A stretch of DNA of 64,000 bases from positions 1 through 64,000 of the forward strand of contig NZ_DAIQRQ010000026.1 in NCBI RefSeq assembly GCF_036786105.1, in the 5' to 3' direction. The position numbers and the translations under genes are program-made. The DNA is from Ohtaekwangia sp036786105 (GTDB lineage Bacteria > Bacteroidota > Bacteroidia > Cytophagales > Cyclobacteriaceae). The number at the start of each line of letters is the position of its first letter. The first letter of the stretch is position 1. The notes under the pieces are model-generated. The model saw only the letters and a list, made by a program, of their open reading frames with translations. It was not told the DNA's origin and searched no databases. Positions 9,032-18,700 of this stretch are shown here, piece after piece.

Positions 9032-10219
9032 TCAAGGTTTGCCCGTCACTTTATAGGCCGTTGTTTGCGGCCTGAAGGTGCGCCACGAATGCCAGAATTC
9101 CTGGTACGACTGTACTACCGGCAGTTGTTTATCTTTCAAGGTTCCTTCGGTGCATTGTCCCTGCAAATTCCAGTGCGATGCGGTTTGCACATCGCTCAGG
9201 CTATGCGTTGCCGGGTCGAATGTAAAGCGCAGCGTATCGCGATCAAATACATGAAAGGAAGCACTGTCATTTTCCAGTGTGATCAGCAGCGAAGTGCCGG
9301 CCAATGTATCCTGCAATACTGAATGTTGCAACAGGTCATTCCAGTCGTAAGCCCGCGCATGCATACCGCGTTGCACACCTACTACCCACGACTTGTCTTT
9401 CCACGAAAGTGAGTCAGCACGGGTAAGGTGACTTTTACCTTTGCCTTTGTCATAGTTCTTCAGGCCATCATACTCTTCCTGAAAATCCTGATCCGGTTGC
9501 ATAATGAGCGATGTGGGGTGTAGCGCGAGCCAGGCGCCCAGTTGCATTTGCTCTGCCGGTATTTCTTTCAGCATCTTTCCGCGCATCGGCCCTGTTATGG
9601 CTTCACCATTTACCTGGCGCCACCAGCTGCCGGTGTTGGCATCTTCAAACATCGCATTGAAATGATCCATCCCTACCAATCTGAACTGTTCATCTTTACC
9701 TTCCACCAACGGACTATATACACGTCCCGTACGGCACACGGTGCAATAGGTAATCATCACAGGAGTATTACCGATGGTATCGCGCACCTGGTGGTGATAG
9801 CCGATCAATTGTATCGGATATGCTTTGGACACACCATCGAGCGTTATACCGATAATGAGGTTGGATGTAGGGATCTTGCTGGCGTCACGCGTTGCAAAAA
9901 CTTTATGTGATGGCTGATAGAACATTTTCTCCGCCAGAAACCTGAAATTGAAAAGATAAAATACCACTAAATATACTACCAGGAACAAAGACACCGTAAC
10001 GCGCGCGCCCAGCGTACCCGACCGGAAATAGTATATAAACGGATAGGCCACCAGCGCAAACCCCAACAATCTAAACAGGTTAATATAGCGATGCAGGAAG
10101 TAAGCGATCTCGATCGTCTCGGCCTGCTGACTTCCCGGAAACGGCATAATGAAATATACCCGGAGTATTTCTGCTCCGATGAGTATGATTATACCGAAAA
10201 TGAAGAGTAGTGTTCGCAT
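9032..10219 (-). CDS. DUF3179 domain membrane protein
   Basis: This protein of 395 residues begins with three predicted transmembrane helices (about 5-25, 48-66 and 73-93). A soluble DUF3179 domain follows, with GVSKAYPIQLIGYHHQVRDT and VMITYCTVCRTGRVYSP. The CxxC-like TYCTVCRTG and the later WWRQVNGEAITGPMRG are hallmarks of the family. DUF3179 proteins have no established function. The extra N-terminal membrane anchor ties the domain to the cytoplasmic membrane. It sits 39 bp upstream of the ROK kinase in the same direction, which may reflect co-transcription without a shared role. Confidence 0.8.
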   Translation of the reverse strand: MRTLLFIFGIIILIGAEILRVYFIMPFPGSQQAETIEIAYFLHRYINLFRLLGFALVAYPFIYYFRSGTLGARVTVSLFLVVYLVVFYLFNFRFLAEKMFYQPSHKVFATRDASKIPTSNLIIGITLDGVSKAYPIQLIGYHHQVRDTIGNTPVMITYCTVCRTGRVYSPLVEGKDEQFRLVGMDHFNAMFEDANTGSWWRQVNGEAITGPMRGKMLKEIPAEQMQLGAWLALHPTSLIMQPDQDFQEEYDGLKNYDKGKGKSHLTRADSLSWKDKSWVVGVQRGMHARAYDWNDLLQHSVLQDTLAGTSLLITLENDSASFHVFDRDTLRFTFDPATHSLSDVQTASHWNLQGQCTEGTLKDKQLPVVQSYQEFWHSWRTFRPQTTAYKVTGKP

Positions 10220-10377
10220 GCTGTTGTCTTTAGTAAGCTGCTAGCTACAAGCTGCTGGCTGCTAGAGATGTACGTGTGGGTTGATCGTGTGCCTTTTTAC
10301 TTCAACATTCGTTGATGGATGTTCCTTCTTCATTATTTAAAATGGCTTCGTGTTACCAGCTACCCGCTACCAGCGTG

Positions 10378-10417
10378 TATTAACTGATAACTATTAACCT
10401 GTAACGGTTAACCGTTT
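10378..10417. repeat. GTTAAT/GTTAAC dispersed repeat
   Basis: Short units (TTAACTGATAACTATTAACC, then GTAACGGTTAACCG) belong to the same loose family as 1126-1156, 55531-55630 and 58001-58038. Just upstream, 10232-10268 has a degenerate GCTGCTAGCTACAAGCTGCTGGCTGCTAG-type run (two blocks of under 20 bases each). No gene lies in 10220-10469. Confidence 0.4.
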
Positions 10418-10469
10418 GAAAGATAGAGATACGATGTAAAAGAAGGTAGCTGTATCGGCAAAAAACTTT

Positions 10470-11357
10470 CTATACAAGTTGATTGCGAATACCATGTTTT
10501 AAACAAAGTTGGGCCGCGCGTGTTTGAAGATTGCGGAGATAATCGGGTGATGGTGCATGGAATATGCGGTAAAGTCGTTTATAGTCAGCGATATGTGCGG
10601 GGCTATAGCGCTGCAGGAACTTGTAATACAACGTTTTGCTATCGGCCGGGCCGTCTCCGAACAGGGTGAGTCCGCCGATGAGTATATATTCGGCACCGTG
10701 CGCTTTCGCGGATACGATCATGTGTTCCAGCTCTTCATCGCTGTCGGAAAGAAATGGCAGTGTGGGAATGCAATTCACACCGGTCATCAAACCGGCTTCA
10801 CGGCATCGCTGCATGGCCTCCAATCGTTTTTGAGGAGAAGGCGCTCCGGGTTCGAGTGTGGCTGCGATGGATTCATCCAACGTGGAGAACGAGAAAGACA
10901 CAATGGTTCCCCGATGGAAGGTATCGCGTAAATCTGCGGCATGTATAGCGGCTGTATCAATTTCTTTCAGTAGTGCCAGATCACGCACAATCATATCCGA
11001 CTTGGTGATCATCAATACCGGGAAGCGATGTTTGAGGATGAGCTTCAGAAAACCTTCCGTCATGCGCAGCTTCTCTTCGATGCGAATATAGGGGTCGGTA
11101 GCCGAAGCGAGTGCAATGATACCGCGCTGATCTTTTTTAACACGAAACGCCAGTTGGCGATCGAGTACTTCGCAGGCATTGATCTTTACTGCAAGTGTCT
11201 CTGCCATGTTCTCGCCATACTTGCTGCCGCGCACGTAGCAATACTGACAATTGAAACTGCAGCCTTCGTATGGATTGAGCGTATAGTCATCCAGAAACCA
11301 ACTATCGCGTTGCTTCTTTTTATTGAGAACCGACTTTACCGTGATTTCCCGGATCAT
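10470..11357 (-). CDS. SplB-like radical SAM protein
   Basis: A 295-residue protein with the radical SAM cluster motif CSFNCQYCY (Cys33, Cys37, Cys40) preceded by LNPYEG, the pattern of the COG1533 (spore-photoproduct-lyase-related) group. Further family features are IALASATDPYIRIEEKLRMT, PVLMITKSD, VSFSFSTLDESI and TLEPGAPSPQKRLEAM. Members outside spore formers have no known substrate, so DNA repair should not be assumed. The start is the ATG at 11357. It lies 29 bp downstream of the aquaporin gene stop at 11387 and probably shares its transcript. Confidence 0.85.
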   Translation of the reverse strand: MIREITVKSVLNKKKQRDSWFLDDYTLNPYEGCSFNCQYCYVRGSKYGENMAETLAVKINACEVLDRQLAFRVKKDQRGIIALASATDPYIRIEEKLRMTEGFLKLILKHRFPVLMITKSDMIVRDLALLKEIDTAAIHAADLRDTFHRGTIVSFSFSTLDESIAATLEPGAPSPQKRLEAMQRCREAGLMTGVNCIPTLPFLSDSDEELEHMIVSAKAHGAEYILIGGLTLFGDGPADSKTLYYKFLQRYSPAHIADYKRLYRIFHAPSPDYLRNLQTRAAQLCLKHGIRNQLV

Positions 11358-11386
11358 GCGCTATATATACTTCGCGGTATAGCGCA

Positions 11387-12097
11387 TTAATGTCCGAACA
11401 AGGCCTTGAACAACCACGCTCCCAGTATACCGCCTACAATAGGACCCACCACGGGTATCCAGCTATAGGCCCAGTCTGACGATCCTTTGCCGGGAATGGG
11501 AAGTATAGCATGCGCGAGTCGTGGTGCCAGGTCACGTGCCGGGTTAATGGCAAAACCGGTAGTGCCTCCGAGGCTCAAGCCAATGGAGACGATCAAAGCA
11601 CCTACAATGAGCGGATTCAACCCGGCGGCAAATTCGTTGGCACCAATAATCAGTACAGCCAGCACCAGCACGAGTGTACCGATAATCTCGCTGATCAGGT
11701 TGCCGGGAACCGTACGTATAGCGGGCGATGTGCAGAACACCGCGAGCTTTTTGGAAGCACTATCCGTTTTGCTCCAATGCGGCAGGTAATGCAGCCACAC
11801 GAGTACAGCACCCGTAAACGCGCCGGCAAATTGTGCAATGATATACCCTGCCACTTGATCGGCAGGAAAATCTCCCGAAACAAACAAGGCCAGTGTTATA
11901 GCCGGATTAAGATGTGCACCGCTGATGCTGCCTACAGCATACACTGCAATGGTAACAGCAAGCCCCCATGCTATTACGAGGGCGAACCAACCTGCATTTT
12001 CTGATTTTGAATTTTTTAACAAGGTGGCAGCAACAGAACCTTCGCCCAGTAAAATGAGCAGCATGGTTCCAAAAAACTCGGCAAAGTAGGGCGTCAT
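11387..12097 (-). CDS. MIP-family channel (aquaglyceroporin)
   Basis: The ATG at 12097 (MTPYFAEFFGTMLLILLGEG) is chosen over an upstream TTG and gives 236 residues. Six transmembrane helices and two NPA half-helices are visible: GAHLNPAITLA (Asn64-Ala66) and GFAINPARDLAPRL (Asn185-Ala187). The Asp after NPAR (residue 189) is typical of glycerol facilitators rather than strict water channels. It therefore probably passes glycerol or similar small polyols across the inner membrane. No glycerol kinase or dehydrogenase is nearby. It sits in the long minus-strand run between the haloperoxidase-like gene and the radical SAM gene. Confidence 0.9.
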   Translation of the reverse strand: MTPYFAEFFGTMLLILLGEGSVAATLLKNSKSENAGWFALVIAWGLAVTIAVYAVGSISGAHLNPAITLALFVSGDFPADQVAGYIIAQFAGAFTGAVLVWLHYLPHWSKTDSASKKLAVFCTSPAIRTVPGNLISEIIGTLVLVLAVLIIGANEFAAGLNPLIVGALIVSIGLSLGGTTGFAINPARDLAPRLAHAILPIPGKGSSDWAYSWIPVVGPIVGGILGAWLFKALFGH

Positions 12098-12110
12098 AAG
12101 TTGAGGCAAA

Positions 12111-12250
12111 GTTTAGAGCAAAAAGCTGAAAGCAGAAAGTTAAAAGTTTGTTGTTCAAGGTTTAAGGTTCAACGTAAAAGGCTGAATACATCGGCGATAC
12201 TTGTGTTACCGGGCTTTGTACTTTTAGCTTTCAGCTTTATGCTTTCAGCT
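12111..12250. repeat. AAGTT-type heptamer repeat with inverted companion
   Basis: Near-tandem 7-base units (AAAGTTA, AAAGTTT, CAAGGTT, AAGGTTC) lie at about 12125-12175. A further run of GCTTTCAGCTTTATGCTTTC on the other orientation lies at about 12228-12250. It is the same repeat class as at 6178-6240 and 58547-58640. It separates the haloperoxidase-like gene from the aquaporin gene and could form hairpins. Confidence 0.5.
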
Positions 12251-12262
12251 TATGCTTTAGAG

Positions 12263-13615
12263 CTATTTACTCGCCACCGGTTTCGCTGCGTCATCTTCCT
12301 TGCGTGTTTTTACATGTTCGTTGATGAACGTACCTACGGCTCTTCCTTCAATCATACCATTTTCGATGGCGGGGCGATAATGTATACCACCGTACAAGCG
12401 GCTCACGGCAGCTTCTTCCGATGCATGAATGAACGACTTGAATGTACGCGCTGTTAACCCAAACTCGATCTCGGTAGAATCGGTGAATGTAAAGTTATCG
12501 CCGAACAATTTGGTAAGAATAACTGCGGATGCTCCGGAGATTACACTGTGGCCGCTGGTATATTCCGGAAACGGAGGCGTTTGCAACAGCGGTGTCCAGT
12601 TCTCATCAATATACTGATTGATATAGGTCTCCGGGCGGATGAGGCGGCTTCTGTATTTTTCATCCCAGCAGGATATAAATCCATCTACGAGTGCCAACGC
12701 TACACGGGCATACGCTTCGGAACATTTTACGAAATCAGCATTTGCTTTGCGACAGGCTACATGGGTAATGTTCATCCAGTGACCACCGGGAGAAATTTTC
12801 TTGGTAGCAAACATTACGTGTCCCTTCACATTCATCACAAACGGATTGCAATCCCAGAACGAAGCGATGCGGCGTTGCTCTTCAGTCATCTTTACACCGG
12901 TTTCATATACTTCATACGCTTCTTTATAGAACTGACTGGTTGTGTCGATAGAGAAAGGTGTTGGCCGGGCAGGTTTGAACTGTCCTGCCGAATCGATAGC
13001 AAATGTGCGGATGGAATTCCAGTGCGGCTCAACGGCATCCATATACGCAGGCGGAGTTGGCTTCCACGTAGCCGGATCGTCCAGTATAGTATATTTCGGC
13101 GCGGAGCGCGACTGCTTGTAATTATCCTTTTGCGACCATGCCAGTATATGGTCGGCCACTTGCGAGCCATACGCCACGGAGCGTTCGAATACATCATCCG
13201 GCATACCGGTGTCTTTGAACTCCTGCATGATGCCTCCATAGAAAACGTCCATCTTGTCTTCCGAGAACACCAGCGTTCTGCCCACCTTTAATGTAGCCTG
13301 CACCGCGGCAAGCGGGTAACAATACTCTTTGCCGGCTTCGGGTTCAGGCACTGATTGAAGGCCGTGCAATTGCCCCGCAAGCGATATACAGTCAGGATCC
13401 TGATGACGCGCAGCTTCATATCCTGCTACACTGATATAGGTATATATGCGGCTCGCTACCGGCGGTGAAAATATATCGTGAACAATAACATCGGTTACCT
13501 GTTTTATGGAACGATGGAGATAATCCGGGTTCTGCACTTTCGTTCGCCACTCATCCGAAGAACACGATGCGAGCAGCAGGCACATCACCGCAATCTTCAC
13601 ATTAAAAAATTTCAT
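12263..13615 (-). CDS. Vanadium-haloperoxidase/PAP2-like lipoprotein
   Basis: The ATG at 13615 starts a lipoprotein signal (KIAVMCLLLASC, lipobox Cys) and gives a 450-residue protein. The C-terminal half carries the PAP2/vanadium haloperoxidase core: RPETYINQYIDENW, then FPEYTSGHSVISGASAV (SGHS acid/base motif), then SRLYGGIHYRPAIENG, where the last active-site Arg/His are expected (HYR). This is the helical form common in Bacteroidota that follows FG-GAP/ASPIC genes. The family either oxidises halides with vanadate or acts as an acid phosphatase, and the sequence alone does not decide. The protein should sit on a membrane facing the periplasm or outside. It follows the GH65 hydrolase by about 40 bp. 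Confidence 0.85.
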   Translation of the reverse strand: MKFFNVKIAVMCLLLASCSSDEWRTKVQNPDYLHRSIKQVTDVIVHDIFSPPVASRIYTYISVAGYEAARHQDPDCISLAGQLHGLQSVPEPEAGKEYCYPLAAVQATLKVGRTLVFSEDKMDVFYGGIMQEFKDTGMPDDVFERSVAYGSQVADHILAWSQKDNYKQSRSAPKYTILDDPATWKPTPPAYMDAVEPHWNSIRTFAIDSAGQFKPARPTPFSIDTTSQFYKEAYEVYETGVKMTEEQRRIASFWDCNPFVMNVKGHVMFATKKISPGGHWMNITHVACRKANADFVKCSEAYARVALALVDGFISCWDEKYRSRLIRPETYINQYIDENWTPLLQTPPFPEYTSGHSVISGASAVILTKLFGDNFTFTDSTEIEFGLTARTFKSFIHASEEAAVSRLYGGIHYRPAIENGMIEGRAVGTFINEHVKTRKEDDAAKPVASK

Positions 13616-13657
13616 AGACTTCAAGGATTAGAGTATCATCAAAATTAGGAGGAAGAT

Positions 13658-15706
13658 TTAATTTCCCTGCCGGACAATATAATTTTTCTTTTCCACACCA
13701 ACACCTTTCAATTGCACAGATTTCCATTTTGCAGGAAGCGGTTTCGCGTCCTGCAAAATACCTGCATCGGTAATACTGAGTCCGCCAAAGCCAAAAATTA
13801 CCGCTTGCAGCATTCCTCCTGCGCCTGTGGCAAAGTAAGGATTGGTGCCTCCGGCTGTTTCGGCCAGCACACCAAAAGGCGGCACCTCGTTGGGCTTGTA
13901 GGTGCGCACAAAAAGCTCATATGCTTTTTCCGGATTGCCAAGGCGCGAATACAGTGTGGCCAATACAGAATTACCCATGGCCGGACCTTGCGGTGACATG
14001 CGCGGCTCATAATACCGGAGGTCTTTCTCGACTTGTGCCCGATCGGTGATCAATTGTAATGGATACGCCAGCAGATTTACATCGGCCTGTTTGATATCCA
14101 CACCGTTGTAAGCAGCGTTTTCTTTTGTAGTGCCATCCGGAAATTTCAGGATGGGTATATTGCTGGCCACCTGTTCCCAGTCAGCATCCGGTGTGAGCCC
14201 CAGTTCTTTCGCGGCCTGCGTGGCATAACGCAATGCAGTAATAGCCATACCGTTGGTAAATGCATTGTTATCAATATTCTCCTGCCATTCGTTGGCACCA
14301 ATCACGTTGTTGATTTCATAGCGGCCAGCACCTTTGCGCTCCACACGACTCGCCCAGAAATCGGCTACTTCTTTCAGCACCGGGTAGCCGCGTTCGCGCA
14401 GCCATACTCTATCTTTTGTTACCTGGTAATATTTCCAGAAGGCCCATCCTACACAGCCGGTAATGTGATGCTGAAACGGACCCGTGAGTGCCCACACCGG
14501 TGTATCTTCATTTCCTCCATCCGATGATTCCCACGGAAACATGGCACCCCTGTATCCATGCGAGAATGCATTTTGCTTCGCAGCCTCCAGTCGCTGATAG
14601 CGATATTCAAGCAACGACTTCGCTACTTCAGGTTGTAATACCAACAGTGGCGGGTACATCCATAGCTCGGTATCCCAGAACACGTGGCCGTTGTAGCCGA
14701 GGCCTGAAAGTCCCATGGGTGATAAACTATAGGCTGTGCCCGCACGCGCAAAGGAATATAGATGATACAGTGCAAAGCGTATATCTTTCTGCGCCTGTAT
14801 GTCGCCATCCACAACAATGTCGCTCTTCCATTTTTCTTCCCAGGCGGTTTCATGTCGTTGCAGCAGACGTTGTGTACCTTCCAGCCTGGCGAAAATGGTA
14901 AGACGCTCCGCTTCATTCAACGGATCCTGATAATGCTCTGTGGATGTTGCCGATGCTACTACGCTAAAGCTATAGGTCTCCCCTGCTTTCAGGTCTTTGT
15001 TGAACTTCATCAGGTGCATGGTATAGTCCCAGTCTTCGTGAATAAGATCGGGCTCTTGTCCATGGGGTTCCTGAAAAATAATGCTGTTGCTTACGGCTAC
15101 GGTATGTTTACCCGAAGGGCTTTTGCCCACCGAAGTAAGCAAGGGTATCATTACGTGCGGACGATCGATCTCGCTATACAGGTTGTGAACATCGGTGAGA
15201 TGATTGGGCGCCTCAATCACGCTCATGGGCGTAACACGTACTGCGCGCTTCGCTTTAATTTCTACAATAGCCATGGCGGTATAGGGCAAATGCTGCAACG
15301 CCATGATGGTATGTTTTATACTCAGTTTCTCACCAACATCAAAAGTGGTGGTGAGCTCCGCTTTTTTCATGTCGAGCACCTGGCGATAGTTCCTGATGCC
15401 GGCAGCGCCGATACGCTGGCCATCCACATCCAGGTTCATGTTGATGTGATTGAATGTTTTGAGAATATTGGATACACGGCCGCGCTGATAGTAATCATAC
15501 ACACCATTGAGAATAACATCTTTTACCTTGAGTGGCTCTGCAGACGAAACCAGTCCTACCATGCCGTTGGCTACCGTAACACCGTAATATTTATTCGGAT
15601 CGATGGGTTTTGATTCAATGATCCAGCCGGCATCCTGCGCTCTGCCGGCTACCGACAGCAGCACCAGCAGTATAGCAATACCATAATCAATTCTGTTCAT
15701 GAACAT
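13658..15706 (-). CDS. Secreted GH65 alpha-glucosidase (kojibiose-hydrolase type)
   Basis: The start is the ATG at 15706 (MFMNRIDY; 15700 is also possible), with a Sec signal ending near VAGRAQ, giving 682 residues. The GH65 acid motif is IGANEWQENIDNN, with Glu473. The phosphate-loop region of phosphorylases is missing; instead LAETAGGTNPYF carries Glu616. These residues correspond to the acid (Glu472) and general base (Glu616) described for the Flavobacterium johnsoniae GH65 kojibiose hydrolase, an inverting alpha-1,2-glucosidase. The protein is therefore most likely an exported hydrolase, unlike the cytoplasmic GH65 phosphorylase at 3869-6154. It lies between the FG-GAP protein genes and the haloperoxidase-like gene with short gaps, so one transcript is likely. 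Confidence 0.9.
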   Translation of the reverse strand: MFMNRIDYGIAILLVLLSVAGRAQDAGWIIESKPIDPNKYYGVTVANGMVGLVSSAEPLKVKDVILNGVYDYYQRGRVSNILKTFNHINMNLDVDGQRIGAAGIRNYRQVLDMKKAELTTTFDVGEKLSIKHTIMALQHLPYTAMAIVEIKAKRAVRVTPMSVIEAPNHLTDVHNLYSEIDRPHVMIPLLTSVGKSPSGKHTVAVSNSIIFQEPHGQEPDLIHEDWDYTMHLMKFNKDLKAGETYSFSVVASATSTEHYQDPLNEAERLTIFARLEGTQRLLQRHETAWEEKWKSDIVVDGDIQAQKDIRFALYHLYSFARAGTAYSLSPMGLSGLGYNGHVFWDTELWMYPPLLVLQPEVAKSLLEYRYQRLEAAKQNAFSHGYRGAMFPWESSDGGNEDTPVWALTGPFQHHITGCVGWAFWKYYQVTKDRVWLRERGYPVLKEVADFWASRVERKGAGRYEINNVIGANEWQENIDNNAFTNGMAITALRYATQAAKELGLTPDADWEQVASNIPILKFPDGTTKENAAYNGVDIKQADVNLLAYPLQLITDRAQVEKDLRYYEPRMSPQGPAMGNSVLATLYSRLGNPEKAYELFVRTYKPNEVPPFGVLAETAGGTNPYFATGAGGMLQAVIFGFGGLSITDAGILQDAKPLPAKWKSVQLKGVGVEKKNYIVRQGN

Positions 15707-15753
15707 CTTGGGTTTGGGTGTAGTATATCTCCTCCGTGTCAACCTCGCTCCGC

Positions 15754-18700
15754 TTATGGAGCTATGGCTGCATGCGCTACAAGCGTATCATTATTGCGCA
15801 CCGCGATATAGTATACGCGATCTTTCGTTTTGATCTTGCGCAGCGCCCGTGTTTCGCCTTTTACCGAAAAACCCGACTGCGCGGGTGGCACGGCTTTGAA
15901 ATTACCTTTGCCATCACCGGTTAACAGCAATCCATAGCTGGCATCGTAGCGCCCCATCTGAATATTGATCGGAAAAAAGTTTCCGGCTGCGAGTATATCG
16001 AGATGGCCATCGTAATTAAAGTCTTCGATCATCAGTGCATTTACGGTGGAGAATTGCGCTGCCTTCGGTAAGGCATGCACGCGGAATTTGCCATTGCCCC
16101 GGTTTTCGATATACGAAGACGTAAAGGTATAGGCGGTATATTTCTCTGCTGCTTTCAGCACATCATCGCTGAACATATCGTGCAGGGTGGCTTCGGCAAA
16201 TTTATGATACGAGAGATAGCGCTTCTTGAGGTAAGGCATCTGCTTCGTCATTTCATCGCGCGTATGGAACGGATATTCCTTGCCGTGTGTAAAATACGTG
16301 AGTACCTGATCGGTGCTGTCATTCTTATCGAAATCGGCTACATACATGCTTACCGGTTCCTGCTGCGATGCATACAGGCGTGAGTTAAGGCCTAGATTAC
16401 CGGCTACCAGATCAAGGTCGCCATCCTTATCAAAGTCTGCTGCTTCAATAATATTCCACCAGCCGTTTGTTTTTTCCAATCCCGATCCCTCCCATGGCAT
16501 CGGTGTAAGTTTACCATTCTTTGATAGCAGTATGGTAACAGGCGACCACTCTGCTGCAATGATCAAATCTGAAACTTTATCGCCATCTATATCGGCCCAC
16601 AAAGCTTGTTTTACAAATCCGAATTTACGCAGGCTGGGTGCAAGCTCATTCGTGGCATCGGTAAATTTTCCTTTGCCATCGTTGAGCAAAATATAGCTAT
16701 CGGGTTTGATGCCATACCGCCACGGCTGCGCGCGTGCCCCGAGGAAGAGGTCTTCATCACCATCGCGGTCAATATCGCAAGGACGCACACAGGATGCCGT
16801 CAGGTATATATTATCAAGGCCCTTGGAGCGTAAAAATATACCACTGCCATTGTTGAGGTAAAGTCGCGGCTTCCTGTATTCTGACTGCCCGGTAAATTCA
16901 TTGCCACCACTGGCAACGATCAAATCAAGGTCGCCATCTTTCTCTACATCGATCAAGGCAGCATCTGTATCTTCAAAGGTGCTGTCGGCAGCAAGTGCAG
17001 GTTGTGGTATCTCGCGGAAGGTTCCAGTTGTTGTTTGCAGGTATATATGTCCCTTTTTCCATTTGGCTCCTCCCAGGTATATATCTTCCAGGCCATCGCC
17101 GTTCATGTCGCCTGTTATGGATGCAGGGCCTTCGGCCGATAGCATGTGTGGCAACAATGCTTCGCGGTTAAACTCTACAAATTTATTCTCAGCATGCTTG
17201 TAAGGGATATCCAATGCTTGCGTAGCGTTTACAAACAGCGGTGTCGCGCGATGAAACACACTATAGTCAAATGAACCTTGCGCCTCCTGTTGCACCAGTG
17301 CAAGCTTCTGATCAGGTTTTACATTCTTTAATTTTTGAAAAGCACCATCGGGCCAGATCACGATAAGTGAGTCTATTGTACTGTTACCCAATCCAAACGT
17401 CAACCTCGCTTCTACGGCACTCTGGAAACCACGTGTCGGCATACATTCCTGCGATTGAAGTTTACCCGCACTGTAGAGCAATACCTTGGCTCCTATACCT
17501 TGCAGGTTGCCGGGTTTACCTTTCAATACTACCTGTAAATAATGAGGCCGGGCTTCTTTCGGTTCATCAGCCTGCTTATCGCCCACGGGCGGACTCATCG
17601 TATTATTTTCGTAGACGAACGCTTCGTCTTCTACGTTGTTGATCACCAGATCAAGATCGCCATCATTATCGAAGTCGGCATACGCAGTGCCATGCGAATA
17701 AGAAGGTGCATCCAATCCCCACTCAAGTGCCTTATTGGTAAAGGTTGAGTCTCCATTATTGTGAAAGAGAAAGTTAGGAATCTTGATCTTCGGCAACTTC
17801 TCGATGTAGCGAAGTTCGCGTTCCGACATTTCATACCGCATGCGCATTTGAATGGAATCTACGGTAATGAAGTTGATATAGTCCAGGTCGTTGGAACGTC
17901 TTAATATACCATTGGACACAAATATATCTTTCTGTCCATCGAGATCGAAGTCTGCAAACAGTGTTGACCAGCTCCAGTCCGTAGCACCTACGCCTGCGAG
18001 CAATGCCACTTCACTGAATGTTCCGTCCTGGTTATTCAATTGCAGCGTGTTGCGGGCAAACTGGTGATTGTATCCGTAGTTGATCTTGAAATTATATACA
18101 TCGTATGCATCTTCCGCGGCCGAAGCTTTCAATATCTTCGGATCATCCGGCAGCATGTCCATCGCGATCAGGTCTGGAAAAGCATCGTTGTTGAAATCGG
18201 CAAAGTCAACACCCATGGTATAGCGGCTGGTGTGCATCATCGATTCCTGCAGGGTTTCTTTAAACGTGCCGTTGCCCTGGTTGATATAGAGATAATCGTT
18301 CTCATGAAAATCGTTGCCTACATATATATCCGGCCATCCATCGAGGTTAACATCACTCACAACTACGCCCAATCCATACCCGATTACGCTGCTGTAAATA
18401 CCGGAACCGTTGGTAACATCCACAAAGCGGCCGTTGTCATTGCGCATCAGCTTATCGCCTGCCAGCGCATGACTTTCTTTCCGCAGGGTTGACTTTCCAA
18501 AGGTACCGTTCTCATGCAGGGAATGATTGAGCATGAACATATCGAGGTCGCCATCGCGATCGTAATCAAAAAACGAAGCCTGCGTGGAAAACCCAATAAG
18601 GTCTAATCCTACTTCCATAGCGCGATCGGTAAACCGCGGATTGCCATTGGCATCATTACCTTCGTTGATGAACAACTGATTCTTGCCTTTGTAAATAAGG

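Noticed and set aside
8465..9322. Long open frame on the plus strand opposite the ROK and DUF3179 genes
   Set aside because: It spans two real minus-strand genes with clear family motifs and the gap between them; its translation has no recognisable domain.
14762..15613. 283-residue plus-strand frame opposite the exported GH65 gene
   Set aside because: Antisense shadow; the minus-strand frame carries both catalytic Glu motifs.
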